From contig CANNBV010000001.1 of NCBI GenBank assembly GCA_947502975.1, forward strand, positions 124,001 to 188,000: DNA of 64,000 bases, read 5' to 3'. The notes beneath the pieces are model-generated. The model was not told the DNA's origin. It was given only the letters and a program-made list of their open reading frames with translations, and made no database searches. This document shows, one piece after another, positions 53,206-62,411 of the stretch. A program made the position numbers and the translations under genes. This DNA comes from an uncultured Flavobacteriaceae bacterium (lineage in GTDB: Bacteria; Bacteroidota; Bacteroidia; Flavobacteriales; Flavobacteriaceae). Position 1 is the first letter of the stretch. Each line of letters opens with the position of its first letter.

Positions 53206-54813
53206 TTACTGCGCCATTTTTGATGCCATAATTAAGGCATTATATGCATTTACAATTTTACCAGACTTCACAATGTTTTTAAATGGTTGAATATCATCAG
53301 AACTACCACCAACAATTACTTTGGTGTTAATGTCTAAACCAGAATTCATGATAATTTGCTTTACCTGTGCGGCGGTCAATTTTGGATAATAAGAACGAAT
53401 TAATGCTGCTACTCCGGCCACAGCAGGTGCAGCCATAGATGTACCGCCTTTAGTATCATATTCGTTTTCTGGAGTGGTAGAATATACTTGGGCACCAGGA
53501 GCAAATACATCAACATTATTTTTCCCATAGTTAGAAAAACCAGCCAATAAACCAGAACCGTATTTAGGTGCTAAAGCGCCAACTCTTATATAAGTATCTG
53601 AAATTTCTTTTCCATTAATATTATCATCAGGAAAGTTGGGTTCTACATCAACATTTTTGCTGTCGTTACCAGCAGCATGAACAAAAACGACATCATTTTT
53701 GGCAGCATAAGCAATAGCATCTCTAACCCAATCGCTATGCGGGGAGAAACTTTTTCCAAAACTTCCATTAATTATTGATGCACCATTATCTACAGCATAA
53801 CGAATAGCAAGAGCAACATCTTTGTCATATTCATCACCGTTTGGTACGGTTCTAATACTCATGATTTCTACATTGTTTGCTACGCCATTTGCACCTTTAC
53901 CATTGTTGCGCTCTGCAGCAATAATTCCAGCAACATGGGTTCCGTGACTTTCTGATTTTTTAACAGGTTTTACATTTCCATTTCCATAAAACTTAGAGTT
54001 TATATCTTCAGGATTATCTCCATTAACACGACCTTTAAAATCCTTATTCAGATTGTAATTTAAGCGTTCGTTAATGCTTTCTAAAGCATTATTTAATTCT
54101 TCAACCGCATCAGCCATAGATTCGATATCGTTACTGTACATATATTGTGCAATTTGTTTTGCTTGCCCTAACGCTTGGTCTTCAGTTTTTATAGAAGAAA
54201 CTTCTTTTTGCGTGTAATCTTTTTTACCGAAGTGCTTTGTCAATAGAGCATCAGCATCTTTTACTTGTTGGTAGATTTGGTCGTATTGTGTTTTACGCTG
54301 TGTCCATTTAGCATATTCTTTATCATATTCAGCTTTTGCTGCTACATAATCAGGATGGCTTGTATTACCACTTGCTAAAATTCTAACATATTCTAATTGT
54401 TCATCATAACCATCTCCTAAAAAATTCCAACCGTGTATGTCATCAATGTAACCATTATTATCATCATCTTTTCCATTTCCAGGTTTTTCGTCTTTATTGG
54501 TCCAGATATTACCGTCTAAATCTTCATGATCGATATCTATACCAGAGTCAATTACTGCAACTAACACTTTTTTCCCTTTTTTGTTTTTGATGATTTCAGT
54601 GTAAGCCTTGTCTACACTCATTCCTGGAATAGTATCTTTTAACAAATCTAAATGCCCCCAATTATGCTTTTCTGCTTCGGTTAACTCTGAAACCTTAAGC
54701 GGAATTGCATCAATATTTTCTTCTGGAGTTAATAGAATTGCTCCTGCACTACCACATCCAAAAAGTAAAGTACAAGTTGCTATTGCTAACGATAAATGTT
54801 TGATTGTTCTCAT
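53206..54813 (-). CDS. S8 subtilisin-like serine protease lipoprotein
   Basis: This 535-residue subtilase has lipobox Cys20 (LLFGCGSAG). The catalytic triad lies in VAVIDSGIDIDHEDL (Asp89), ESHGTHVAGII (His) and KGGTSMAAPAVAG (Ser). An insertion of about 130 residues between the Asp and His motifs, rich in charged helices (AKWTQRKTQYDQIYQQVK), is larger than in secreted subtilisins. A similar insert is usual in Bacteroidota homologues. There is no T9SS domain, so the lipid anchor should hold it at the outer membrane. It lies 24 bases downstream of the MBL-fold gene. Confidence 0.93.
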   Translation of the reverse strand: MRTIKHLSLAIATCTLLFGCGSAGAILLTPEENIDAIPLKVSELTEAEKHNWGHLDLLKDTIPGMSVDKAYTEIIKNKKGKKVLVAVIDSGIDIDHEDLDGNIWTNKDEKPGNGKDDDNNGYIDDIHGWNFLGDGYDEQLEYVRILASGNTSHPDYVAAKAEYDKEYAKWTQRKTQYDQIYQQVKDADALLTKHFGKKDYTQKEVSSIKTEDQALGQAKQIAQYMYSNDIESMADAVEELNNALESINERLNYNLNKDFKGRVNGDNPEDINSKFYGNGNVKPVKKSESHGTHVAGIIAAERNNGKGANGVANNVEIMSIRTVPNGDEYDKDVALAIRYAVDNGASIINGSFGKSFSPHSDWVRDAIAYAAKNDVVFVHAAGNDSKNVDVEPNFPDDNINGKEISDTYIRVGALAPKYGSGLLAGFSNYGKNNVDVFAPGAQVYSTTPENEYDTKGGTSMAAPAVAGVAALIRSYYPKLTAAQVKQIIMNSGLDINTKVIVGGSSDDIQPFKNIVKSGKIVNAYNALIMASKMAQ

Positions 54814-54836
54814 TTTTATATTTGAATTAGTCTTAT

Positions 54837-55697
54837 TTAATTAAACACCTCTGTCGCAGTAAAGATGTTTTCTAACCTTACTCCTTTTTCAGTGTGTTTT
54901 ACAGTAATAATTTCATTGTGAGCATCATGCTCTAAAAACAAATAATACCCATTGTCTGCAGCCATATTTAAGAACTTTTCTTTTTCGCTCAATGTAAGCA
55001 AAGGTCTCATATCATATCCCATAATATATGGTAATGGTAAATGGCCAGCGGTTGGTAATAAATCGGCCATAAAGCAAATGGTTTTGTCTTTATATTTAAG
55101 CATAGGAATCATTTGTTTGTCCGTATGCCCATCTGCGAAAAAGATATCAAAACCCAATACAGATTCATGGAGCATATCACCATTAGGAATGGTAGTAAAT
55201 TTTAAACGCCCACTTTCTTCCATAGGTAAAATATTTTCTTTTAAAAAAGATGCTTTTTCACGAGCGTTTGGTGTCACAGCCCAATTCCAATGATCTGGAT
55301 TACTCCAAAAATACGCATTTTTGAATGCAGGTTCATAACCTGTTCGATCGTTATTCCACCTAATAGCCCCGCCACAATGATCAAAATGTAAATGCGTTAA
55401 AAATACATCGGTAATATCATCTCTATGAAAACCATAATTTTTTAAAGATGAATCTAATGTATCATCACCCCACATATAGTAGTATCCAAAAAACTTTTTC
55501 GACTGTTTGTTACCCATACCCGTATCAATCAAAACCAACCGGTTACCATCTTCAATTAATAAACATCGGGCTGTTAAATCAATCATATTTTTGTCATCGG
55601 CAGGATTGGTTCTGTTCCAGATTGATTTGGGGACAACACCAAACATAGCACCACCATCTAGCTTAAAATTTCCTGAATTTATGGGATATAGATTCAT
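54837..55697 (-). CDS. MBL-fold metallohydrolase
   Basis: This is a cytosolic metallo-beta-lactamase-fold hydrolase with the metal motif FLTHLHFDHCGGA (HxHxDH), a later His (FFADGHTDKQMIPML), and Asp/His near MADLLPTAGH. Relatives include AHL lactonases and glyoxalase-II-like enzymes. The start is set at the internal ATG 55695-55697 (MNLYPINSGNFKLDGGAMFG), because related proteins begin there. The track's extra MYFVNSLA adds nothing conserved. The substrate is unknown; quorum-signal lactonase activity is possible but not supported by context. Confidence 0.85.
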   Translation of the reverse strand: MNLYPINSGNFKLDGGAMFGVVPKSIWNRTNPADDKNMIDLTARCLLIEDGNRLVLIDTGMGNKQSKKFFGYYYMWGDDTLDSSLKNYGFHRDDITDVFLTHLHFDHCGGAIRWNNDRTGYEPAFKNAYFWSNPDHWNWAVTPNAREKASFLKENILPMEESGRLKFTTIPNGDMLHESVLGFDIFFADGHTDKQMIPMLKYKDKTICFMADLLPTAGHLPLPYIMGYDMRPLLTLSEKEKFLNMAADNGYYLFLEHDAHNEIITVKHTEKGVRLENIFTATEVFN

Positions 55698-55799
55698 AGC
55701 CAACGAATTTACAAAATACAATGAGATTGTTGAGAATCCTTAAGAATTAATTAAGAAATACATCAATTGTAAAAAACCATATTCTTATCACTATAAAAA

Positions 55800-55828
55800 T
55801 TGCTTTTTAAATTATATGAATTATCTTG
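55800..55828 (+). promoter_or_regulatory. Possible promoter of the antiporter gene
   Basis: TTG (55800-55802), 19 bases, TATCTTG (55822-55828) fits the Bacteroidota -33/-7 layout with one base missing from TAnnTTTG. The ATG follows at 55863. Confidence 0.35.
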
Positions 55829-55862
55829 TGCTTTCACTTATAGAAAACATATAATATAAACT

Positions 55863-57731
55863 ATGCTAGAACTTGCTGGTATTATTATTCTTGGAATTTT
55901 GGCACAATGGGTGGCTTGGAAGTTAAAAATCCCTGCTATTTTACCTTTAATTTTGATTGGATTATTGGTTGGGCCTATAGCTTCAGAGTTTTTGAGCGAA
56001 GACGGTTCTAAATGGATAGAACCTATTTGGAACGGTAAAAAAGGATTATTTCCAGGTGAAGGTTTATACTATTTTGTGTCTTTGGCTATTAGTATCATTC
56101 TTTTTGAAGGAGGGCTTACACTAAAACGATCAGAAATACGTAATGTTGGCCCTGTAATTACTAAATTAATTACTCTTGGTTCTGCAATAACCTTCTTTGG
56201 CGCTGGTGCTTTGGCGTATTTTATTTTTAATTTAAGCTGGGAATTGTCTTTATTATTTTCTGCTTTAATAATAGTTACTGGGCCAACGGTAATTACTCCC
56301 ATTCTTAGAAACATACCACTAAAGAAAGACATATCAACGGTTTTAAAATGGGAAGGAATCCTAATAGATCCTATTGGTGCATTAGTTGCGGTTTTGGTTT
56401 TTGAGTTTATTAGTGTTGGTGGCGATAGTGGTTTTACTAAAACAGCATTGATTGAGTTTGGAAAAATTCTCTTATTTGGTACCACATTTGGCTTTACGTT
56501 TGCACATGCATTGGCTTTTGCGGTAAATAAAAAATTAATTCCACATTACTTGTTAAATGTTGTATCGTTATCAACGGTACTTTTAGTATTTGTAGAATCT
56601 GAAGTTTTTGCTCACGAATCAGGTCTATTGGCAGTGGTAGTGATGGGTATGGTTTTAGGGAACGGAAAATTGGAAAGTATTAAAGAACTACTGTATTTTA
56701 AAGAATCTTTGAGTGTACTACTTATTTCAATTTTATTTATCCTCTTAGCGGCCAACATCAATATAGAGGATATGCAATTGCTTTATACATGGAAGACGGC
56801 TATTTTGTTTGGTTTAGTGGTGTTTTTAATAAGGCCATTAGCTGTTTTTACCAGTACCCATGGTTCTAAGTTGAAATTCAATGAAAAACTGTTTATTAGT
56901 TGGGTAGGCCCAAGAGGTATTGTTGCTGCAGGTATCGCTTCGCTTTTTGGTAGTAAACTTATAAAACAGGGTGTTACAGGAGCTGAGTATATTACTCCTT
57001 TAGTGTTTATGATTGTTTTAGGAACGGTATTATTAAATGCTACAACAGCTCGTTTCTTTGCTAAAATTGTTGGTGTGTTCTTAAAACGATCAGAAGGTAT
57101 TTTAATAGTTGGTGCATCTCCTTTTTCTCGTTTAATAGGAGAATATTTAGAGAATAATGGTAGGCATGTGGTGCTCATTGATAGTAACCAATCGAATGTG
57201 CAATTAGCTCAAGAACAAGGTTTAGAAGCTATTAATACAGATATTTATTCAGAAGAATTAAATAATAATATAGAATTAAATGATGTTGGGTTTTTAATGG
57301 CTTTAACAGGAAGTAAGGATATAAATAATTATGCAATTAATCGTTTTAGAGATCAGTTTGGAGAAAGCGGTTATTTTAGGTTGATTACTGCCGATGAGAT
57401 TGATAACCCAGAAAATATACCTAAAGAAGCATTGTTTTCACCAACCGATGATTTTGACTCTCTAACTGAAGTATCACGTAAATTCCCAAAAATTAATGAA
57501 GCTGATATTAACAGCAGGGAGCATTATGAGGAACTTATTAGCCTTACGGATAAGGATGAAGATATGATACCTCTTTTGGTTAAAGATAAAAAAGGCGTAC
57601 TTGAGGTAATTTCATATCACAACAAGGCTATTAAAAATGTAGATAAGGGTTACAAGTTTGTTTATCTAGGAAAAGCTCTTAGCAATAATAACAAGACTAA
57701 GGCAATAGGATCAAAAAACAAGAATCAATAA
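55863..57731 (+). CDS. CPA1-type Na+/H+ antiporter with TrkA-N domain
   Basis: This 622-residue inner-membrane antiporter of the NhaP/CPA1 type exchanges Na+ or K+ for H+. About 12 helices span residues 1-400, with the family's GLLVGPIASEF, FEGGLTLKRSEIRN and ILIDPIGALVAVLVFEF motifs; the last carries the transport Asp. WVGPRGIVAAGIASLF is another hallmark. A cytosolic TrkA-N (Rossmann) domain starts near residue 412 (ILIVGASPFSRLIGEYLENN), implying gating by nucleotide. It stands alone and converges on the GH31 gene. Confidence 0.92.
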   Translation: MLELAGIIILGILAQWVAWKLKIPAILPLILIGLLVGPIASEFLSEDGSKWIEPIWNGKKGLFPGEGLYYFVSLAISIILFEGGLTLKRSEIRNVGPVITKLITLGSAITFFGAGALAYFIFNLSWELSLLFSALIIVTGPTVITPILRNIPLKKDISTVLKWEGILIDPIGALVAVLVFEFISVGGDSGFTKTALIEFGKILLFGTTFGFTFAHALAFAVNKKLIPHYLLNVVSLSTVLLVFVESEVFAHESGLLAVVVMGMVLGNGKLESIKELLYFKESLSVLLISILFILLAANINIEDMQLLYTWKTAILFGLVVFLIRPLAVFTSTHGSKLKFNEKLFISWVGPRGIVAAGIASLFGSKLIKQGVTGAEYITPLVFMIVLGTVLLNATTARFFAKIVGVFLKRSEGILIVGASPFSRLIGEYLENNGRHVVLIDSNQSNVQLAQEQGLEAINTDIYSEELNNNIELNDVGFLMALTGSKDINNYAINRFRDQFGESGYFRLITADEIDNPENIPKEALFSPTDDFDSLTEVSRKFPKINEADINSREHYEELISLTDKDEDMIPLLVKDKKGVLEVISYHNKAIKNVDKGYKFVYLGKALSNNNKTKAIGSKNKNQ

Positions 57732-57752
57732 AGAAAATTTAGAATGTAATAA

Positions 57753-57784
57753 AAAAAGCCTCACTTATTACAGTAAGGCTTTTA
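57753..57784. terminator. Bidirectional terminator between antiporter and GH31
   Basis: AAAAGCCT...AGGCTTTT stems with inner ACT/AGT pairs lie between convergent genes. An A run precedes and T residues follow, so it can work both ways. Confidence 0.75.
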
Positions 57785-57789
57785 TGTTC

Positions 57790-60192
57790 TTATCCAACAA
57801 TATGTAATTCGGTAAACTCTTTTTTAAGCGTTAGCGTATTATCGCCATTGATTTTTAAATCTTTTAATGGAATATCTACATTATCTACTTGTACCTTTTT
57901 AATTTTAAAAGGCAACCCATGTAAATTCAACTTAAATGTTTTATAGGTGGTCATAAATTTACCAGTTTTATGTTGCTGTATGATTAATTCTTTTGTCTTA
58001 CCTAACAACCTAAAGTTTCGTAAACTATATCTACCCTTAATGTAATCGTAACCATCGGTAGCGTCTTCATATACCATAGATTCCTCTTTACCCTTAGTAT
58101 AATATACATCAAGAGACAATTCATCAATGGTTTTCTCACCAACATACTGCTGTATTGGGTATTTGGGGATAATTGCACCTTCTTTTACAAAAATAGGCAT
58201 GCTATCTAAATCAGCTTCAACCCATACTTCTTGTCCCCCATCAATCAGTTCATCTGTCCAGAAATTATACCATTTCCCACGAGGCACATACATGCGCCTT
58301 CCTTTTTGATTTGGTCCGTTAACAGGACAAACTAGTATTTTTTCACCAAAAATAAATTCATCATTTCTGTAATGTGTTTGAGGATCTTCTTGATCATAAA
58401 GTACAAGCGACTTTAGAATTGGAATACCTTCTTCGGCATATCTCCAAAAAGCAGTGTATAAGTAGGGTAATAATTGATATCTTATTTCGATAAACTTACG
58501 AACCACATTTGTTATCGTATCATCAAAAGCCCAAGGTTCTTGGTCGCCATGGTCTCCAGAAGAGTGTGTTCTACAAAATGGATGAAAAATACCTAATTGA
58601 ATCCAACGCGCATATAACTCGCCATTAGGTTGTTCGGCAAAACCACCTATGTCTGATCCTATAAATGAGAATCCAGACATACACATACGTTGTGCTTGTA
58701 AGTTTGCAATATTTAAATGATCCCAAGTGGCTACATTATCCCCTGTCCAACTTGATGTATAGCGCTGTGTACCTGAGTATGCAGCTCTTGTAATCACAAA
58801 AGGACGCTTTGGATATGAGAATTTTTTTAACCCTTGATATGTGGCACGAGCCATTTGCATACCGTAAACATTATGTGCTTTTCTATGACTACAATGATTA
58901 CCTTCATAATCATGCCTCACATCGTTAGGGAAGGTTTTTCCAGGAACGTCCATAACTGCTGGCTCATTCATATCATTCCAAACACCTTTAACACCTATAT
59001 CTTCAATTAATTCCTTAAATAAATCAGACCACCAATCTCTTACTTCAGGCTTTGTAAAATCTGGGAAATAACATTCCCCAGGCCAAACTTTACCTTTCAT
59101 GTAAGGACCATCAGCACGTTTACAGAAATAATCTTTCTCTAAACCTTCTCTAAACACATCATAATCCATATCAATCTTGATACCTGGATCTATAATCACA
59201 ATAGTTTTAAAGCCATCATCGGCAAGTTCCTTTACCATACGCTTTGGATCCGGGAAATGCGCTTTACTCCAAGTAAAGCATCTAAACCCTTCCATGTAAT
59301 CGATGTCTAAATAAATAGCATCACAAGGAATTTTTAGTTCTCTAAACTTTGCTGTAATTTCTTTTACGTTAGATTCTGGGTAGTAACTCCATTTACACTG
59401 ATGATAACCTAAGGCCCAAAGTGCTGGCATTTCGTGTGGCTTACCTGTTAAGTCGGTATAATTTGCTACAACCTCAGACATATCAGGTCCGTAAATGAAG
59501 TAGTAATTCATTTCACCACCATGCGCCCAAAAGCTTGTAATATTTCTACGTTCTCCACAAAAATCAAAAAATGAACGAAACGTATTATCAAAGAAAATAC
59601 CGTACGATTTTTTGTTGTGTAAAGCTGTGTAAAATGGAATAGCTTTATATATCGGGTCTGTTTCTCTGCCATAAGCATAAGAATCGGTCACCCAATTTTC
59701 AAAACGTTTTCCTTTTAGATTATTGTCTACGGGTTTGTCACCAAGGCCATAATAACTCTCTCCTGGTTGTGCTGTCTTAGACATTTTTACAACATCACCA
59801 CCAAATTCGTAACTTTCTTCCCAATGGAAACCGAGTTCATCTTCACAAATTAAAGTTTTGTCCTTTGCATCAAATATTGAGGTTCTTAAATCAGTTTTTG
59901 ATACGTTACAAATTAACTTTGCAGTGGTTATAATATAATTATCATCATCTTCAGTTACCTCTAAATGGTTGTAACCTCTGCTAGCATATTTAGTGATGGC
60001 ATATGAAAAATCATTTTCAAAGATACCAGTTGTTGTAAATCTAAAACGTAAAATACTATCACGACGCACTGTAACTTCTAAAACAACACCATTTTCTGCA
60101 GTAAATGAGAGAACATTAAGATTTTTTTCGTATTTGACTATTTTGGAAGGAAATAAGTTTCCTTTATATTCTAATTCAGTATTTAATATCAT
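57790..60192 (-). CDS. GH31 alpha-glucosidase
   Basis: This is an 800-residue cytosolic enzyme (no signal peptide) that hydrolyses alpha-glucosidic bonds of maltose-type oligosaccharides. It has an N-terminal beta-sandwich (about 1-240). The (beta/alpha)8 barrel has the GH31 nucleophile Asp in GVWNDMNEPAVMDVPG and the acid/base Asp in FIGSDIGGFAEQ. The HSSGDHGDQEPW block and C-terminal beta-domains follow. It fits alpha-glucan turnover with the glgB and maltokinase genes nearby. The perfect palindrome after glgB suggests that it has its own promoter. Confidence 0.93.
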   Translation of the reverse strand: MILNTELEYKGNLFPSKIVKYEKNLNVLSFTAENGVVLEVTVRRDSILRFRFTTTGIFENDFSYAITKYASRGYNHLEVTEDDDNYIITTAKLICNVSKTDLRTSIFDAKDKTLICEDELGFHWEESYEFGGDVVKMSKTAQPGESYYGLGDKPVDNNLKGKRFENWVTDSYAYGRETDPIYKAIPFYTALHNKKSYGIFFDNTFRSFFDFCGERRNITSFWAHGGEMNYYFIYGPDMSEVVANYTDLTGKPHEMPALWALGYHQCKWSYYPESNVKEITAKFRELKIPCDAIYLDIDYMEGFRCFTWSKAHFPDPKRMVKELADDGFKTIVIIDPGIKIDMDYDVFREGLEKDYFCKRADGPYMKGKVWPGECYFPDFTKPEVRDWWSDLFKELIEDIGVKGVWNDMNEPAVMDVPGKTFPNDVRHDYEGNHCSHRKAHNVYGMQMARATYQGLKKFSYPKRPFVITRAAYSGTQRYTSSWTGDNVATWDHLNIANLQAQRMCMSGFSFIGSDIGGFAEQPNGELYARWIQLGIFHPFCRTHSSGDHGDQEPWAFDDTITNVVRKFIEIRYQLLPYLYTAFWRYAEEGIPILKSLVLYDQEDPQTHYRNDEFIFGEKILVCPVNGPNQKGRRMYVPRGKWYNFWTDELIDGGQEVWVEADLDSMPIFVKEGAIIPKYPIQQYVGEKTIDELSLDVYYTKGKEESMVYEDATDGYDYIKGRYSLRNFRLLGKTKELIIQQHKTGKFMTTYKTFKLNLHGLPFKIKKVQVDNVDIPLKDLKINGDNTLTLKKEFTELHIVG

Positions 60193-60439
60193 GTAAACAA
60201 GTATTAAAATTAATCCACGAAAATACTAAATTTTAAATGTTTGGATGCTTTCTTTTTATCAAAAAAAGGGTTAATTACTTAGACAAAACCTAATAATAGT
60301 TTGATTAAATTACCAAGTTGTTAAGAAGTTGTAAATCAACTGTATTTTATGGTTTTAAGCGATAAAAATACTTGATAACATGTAGGTGATTTTTAAAACA
60401 AAGAGGGTTTCTATCGCAGCCGTTAAATTTCAATGCATA

Positions 60440-60479
60440 TAAAGTAATGCGCAATAGTTAACTATTGCGCATTACTTTA
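60440..60479 (-). terminator. 40-bp perfect palindrome after glgB
   Basis: TAAAGTAATGCGCAATAGTT and its exact reverse complement form an uninterrupted 40-bp palindrome 15 bases downstream of the glgB stop. As RNA it makes a long hairpin, most likely a terminator, though no long T run follows. The rest of the spacer 60193-60439 shows no gene. Confidence 0.7.
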
Positions 60480-60494
60480 AAATTAATATGATTT

Positions 60495-62402
60495 CTATTT
60501 AAATTCGAAAACTGAGATTGCCAAAGGCGGAAGTGTTATTTCTGCAGAAAATGCTTTGCCATTCCAGATCTCTTTTTTGATAGTAATCTGTTTTTTATTA
60601 GTAATTCCGCTACCACCAAATTCTTCTGCATCACTATTAAAAACTTCAACTAATTTACCTTTAAATGGTAAACCTATTTTATAGCCTTTTCTAATGGAAG
60701 GCGTTAAGTTACAAACCACCACCACACTTTCTTTTTCGTTATAACCTTTTCTGATGTATGAAATCACACAATTTTCATGATCATCATGACTAATCCACTC
60801 AAAGCCTTCATGACTAAACCCTTTTTCGTAAAGCGCAGGTGTAGACTTGTACAATTTATTTAAATGCTTAAAGTAGTTTTGAGTATCCAGGTGTGGTTTA
60901 AAATCTAGTAAGTTCCAATCTAGACTACCTTGAAAATCCCATTCGTTATATTGCCCAAATTCTCCACCCATAAAGAGTAATTTTGTGCCAGGATGTGTAA
61001 ACATATAACCATATAACAACCTTAAGTTTGCAAAACGCTGCCATTCATCTCCAGGCATTCTTCCTAAGATAGAATTCTTACCATATACAACCTCATCATG
61101 GGATAGCGGTAGCATGAAATTTTCGGTAAAGGCATATGCTAAACTGAAGGTGATTTCATTATGATGATATTTTCTATATACAGGGTCTTTTGCAAAATAG
61201 TCTAAGGTGTCATGCATCCAACCCATCATCCATTTCATACCAAAACCTAAACCACCCATAAAAGTTGGTTTAGATACCATAGGGAATGCTGTAGATTCTT
61301 CAGCTATAGTTTGTACATCTGGGAAAGAGGCATACACTTCTTCATTTAATTGCTTCAAGAAATCAATTACTGCAAGATTTTCTCTTCCACCGTATATATT
61401 AGGTTCCCATTCACCATCTTCTCTAGAATAATCTAGGAATAGCATAGATGCAACAGCATCGACACGTAAACCATCAGCATGGTATTGATCTAACCAAAAA
61501 ATAGCATTACTTATTAAAAATGAGCGCACTTCATTGCGTTCGTAATTAAATATCAAACTCTTCCAGTCTTGATGATACCCTTTGCGTTTATCTGGATGTT
61601 CATAAAGATGTGATCCATCGAAAAAACCGAGTCCGTGAGCATCCTCAGGAAAGTGAGATGGCACCCAATCTAAAATAATCCCTATATCATTTTGATGCAG
61701 TTTATCAACTAAATATTTGAACTCTTCAGGATAGCCATAACGCGACGTTGGCGCAAAATATCCTGTTAATTGATAACCCCATGAAGGATCATAAGGATAT
61801 TCCATAATAGGCATTAATTCTACATGAGTAAAATTCATTTCTTTTACGTAGCTGACTAAATCATCAGCCAACTCGTGATAAGACATAAATCTATTTTCCT
61901 CTACATTTTTCTTCCAAGAACCTAAATGTACTTCGTAAACGGAATATGGCGCATCAATAGCGTTGTTTTTCTTCCGCTTTTTCATCCATTTAGTATCCTT
62001 CCATTTGTAAGTGTCGTCCCAAACAATTGATGCTGTGTTTGGAGGATGTTCACAGCGTCTTGCGTAAGGATCTGCTTTTTCCGTTTTTATGTCATCATGA
62101 TGGCTTTGTATCTTGTATTTATAGATAGCACCTTTTTCAACCATTGGAATAAAACCTTCCCAAATACCGCTAGAATCCCAGCGTACATTTAGTTGGTGTT
62201 CGCCTTCCATCCAATAATTAAAATCTCCAATTACTGAAACTTGTTTAGCGCTAGGTGCCCAAACAGCAAAATAAACACCATCAATACCATCAACGGTAAC
62301 AAGGTGAGATCCGAATTTTTCATAAAGTCTGAAATGTTTTCCGCCTTTAAATAAATTGATATCGAATTCGGTAAATAAACTGTACGGTTTAACGTGTGCC
62401 AT
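60495..62402 (-). CDS. glgB: 1,4-alpha-glucan branching enzyme
   Basis: This enzyme makes alpha-1,6 branches in glycogen. It is 635 residues long with an N-terminal CBM48 (VYFAVWAPSAKQVSVIGDFN). The GH13 subfamily 9 barrel has Asp in HADGLRVDAVAS (nucleophile), Glu in QTIAEESTAFP and LSHDEVVYGKNS. The HVELMPIMEYPYDPSWGYQ block is the GlgB hallmark. The C-terminal beta-domain ends in LPPLAISVFEFK. It lies 9 bases downstream of the maltokinase gene and is cotranscribed with it, matching the GlgE/TreS-linked alpha-glucan gene sets of other bacteria. Confidence 0.95.
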   Translation of the reverse strand: MAHVKPYSLFTEFDINLFKGGKHFRLYEKFGSHLVTVDGIDGVYFAVWAPSAKQVSVIGDFNYWMEGEHQLNVRWDSSGIWEGFIPMVEKGAIYKYKIQSHHDDIKTEKADPYARRCEHPPNTASIVWDDTYKWKDTKWMKKRKKNNAIDAPYSVYEVHLGSWKKNVEENRFMSYHELADDLVSYVKEMNFTHVELMPIMEYPYDPSWGYQLTGYFAPTSRYGYPEEFKYLVDKLHQNDIGIILDWVPSHFPEDAHGLGFFDGSHLYEHPDKRKGYHQDWKSLIFNYERNEVRSFLISNAIFWLDQYHADGLRVDAVASMLFLDYSREDGEWEPNIYGGRENLAVIDFLKQLNEEVYASFPDVQTIAEESTAFPMVSKPTFMGGLGFGMKWMMGWMHDTLDYFAKDPVYRKYHHNEITFSLAYAFTENFMLPLSHDEVVYGKNSILGRMPGDEWQRFANLRLLYGYMFTHPGTKLLFMGGEFGQYNEWDFQGSLDWNLLDFKPHLDTQNYFKHLNKLYKSTPALYEKGFSHEGFEWISHDDHENCVISYIRKGYNEKESVVVVCNLTPSIRKGYKIGLPFKGKLVEVFNSDAEEFGGSGITNKKQITIKKEIWNGKAFSAEITLPPLAISVFEFK

Positions 62403-62411
62403 AGTTTGTTG

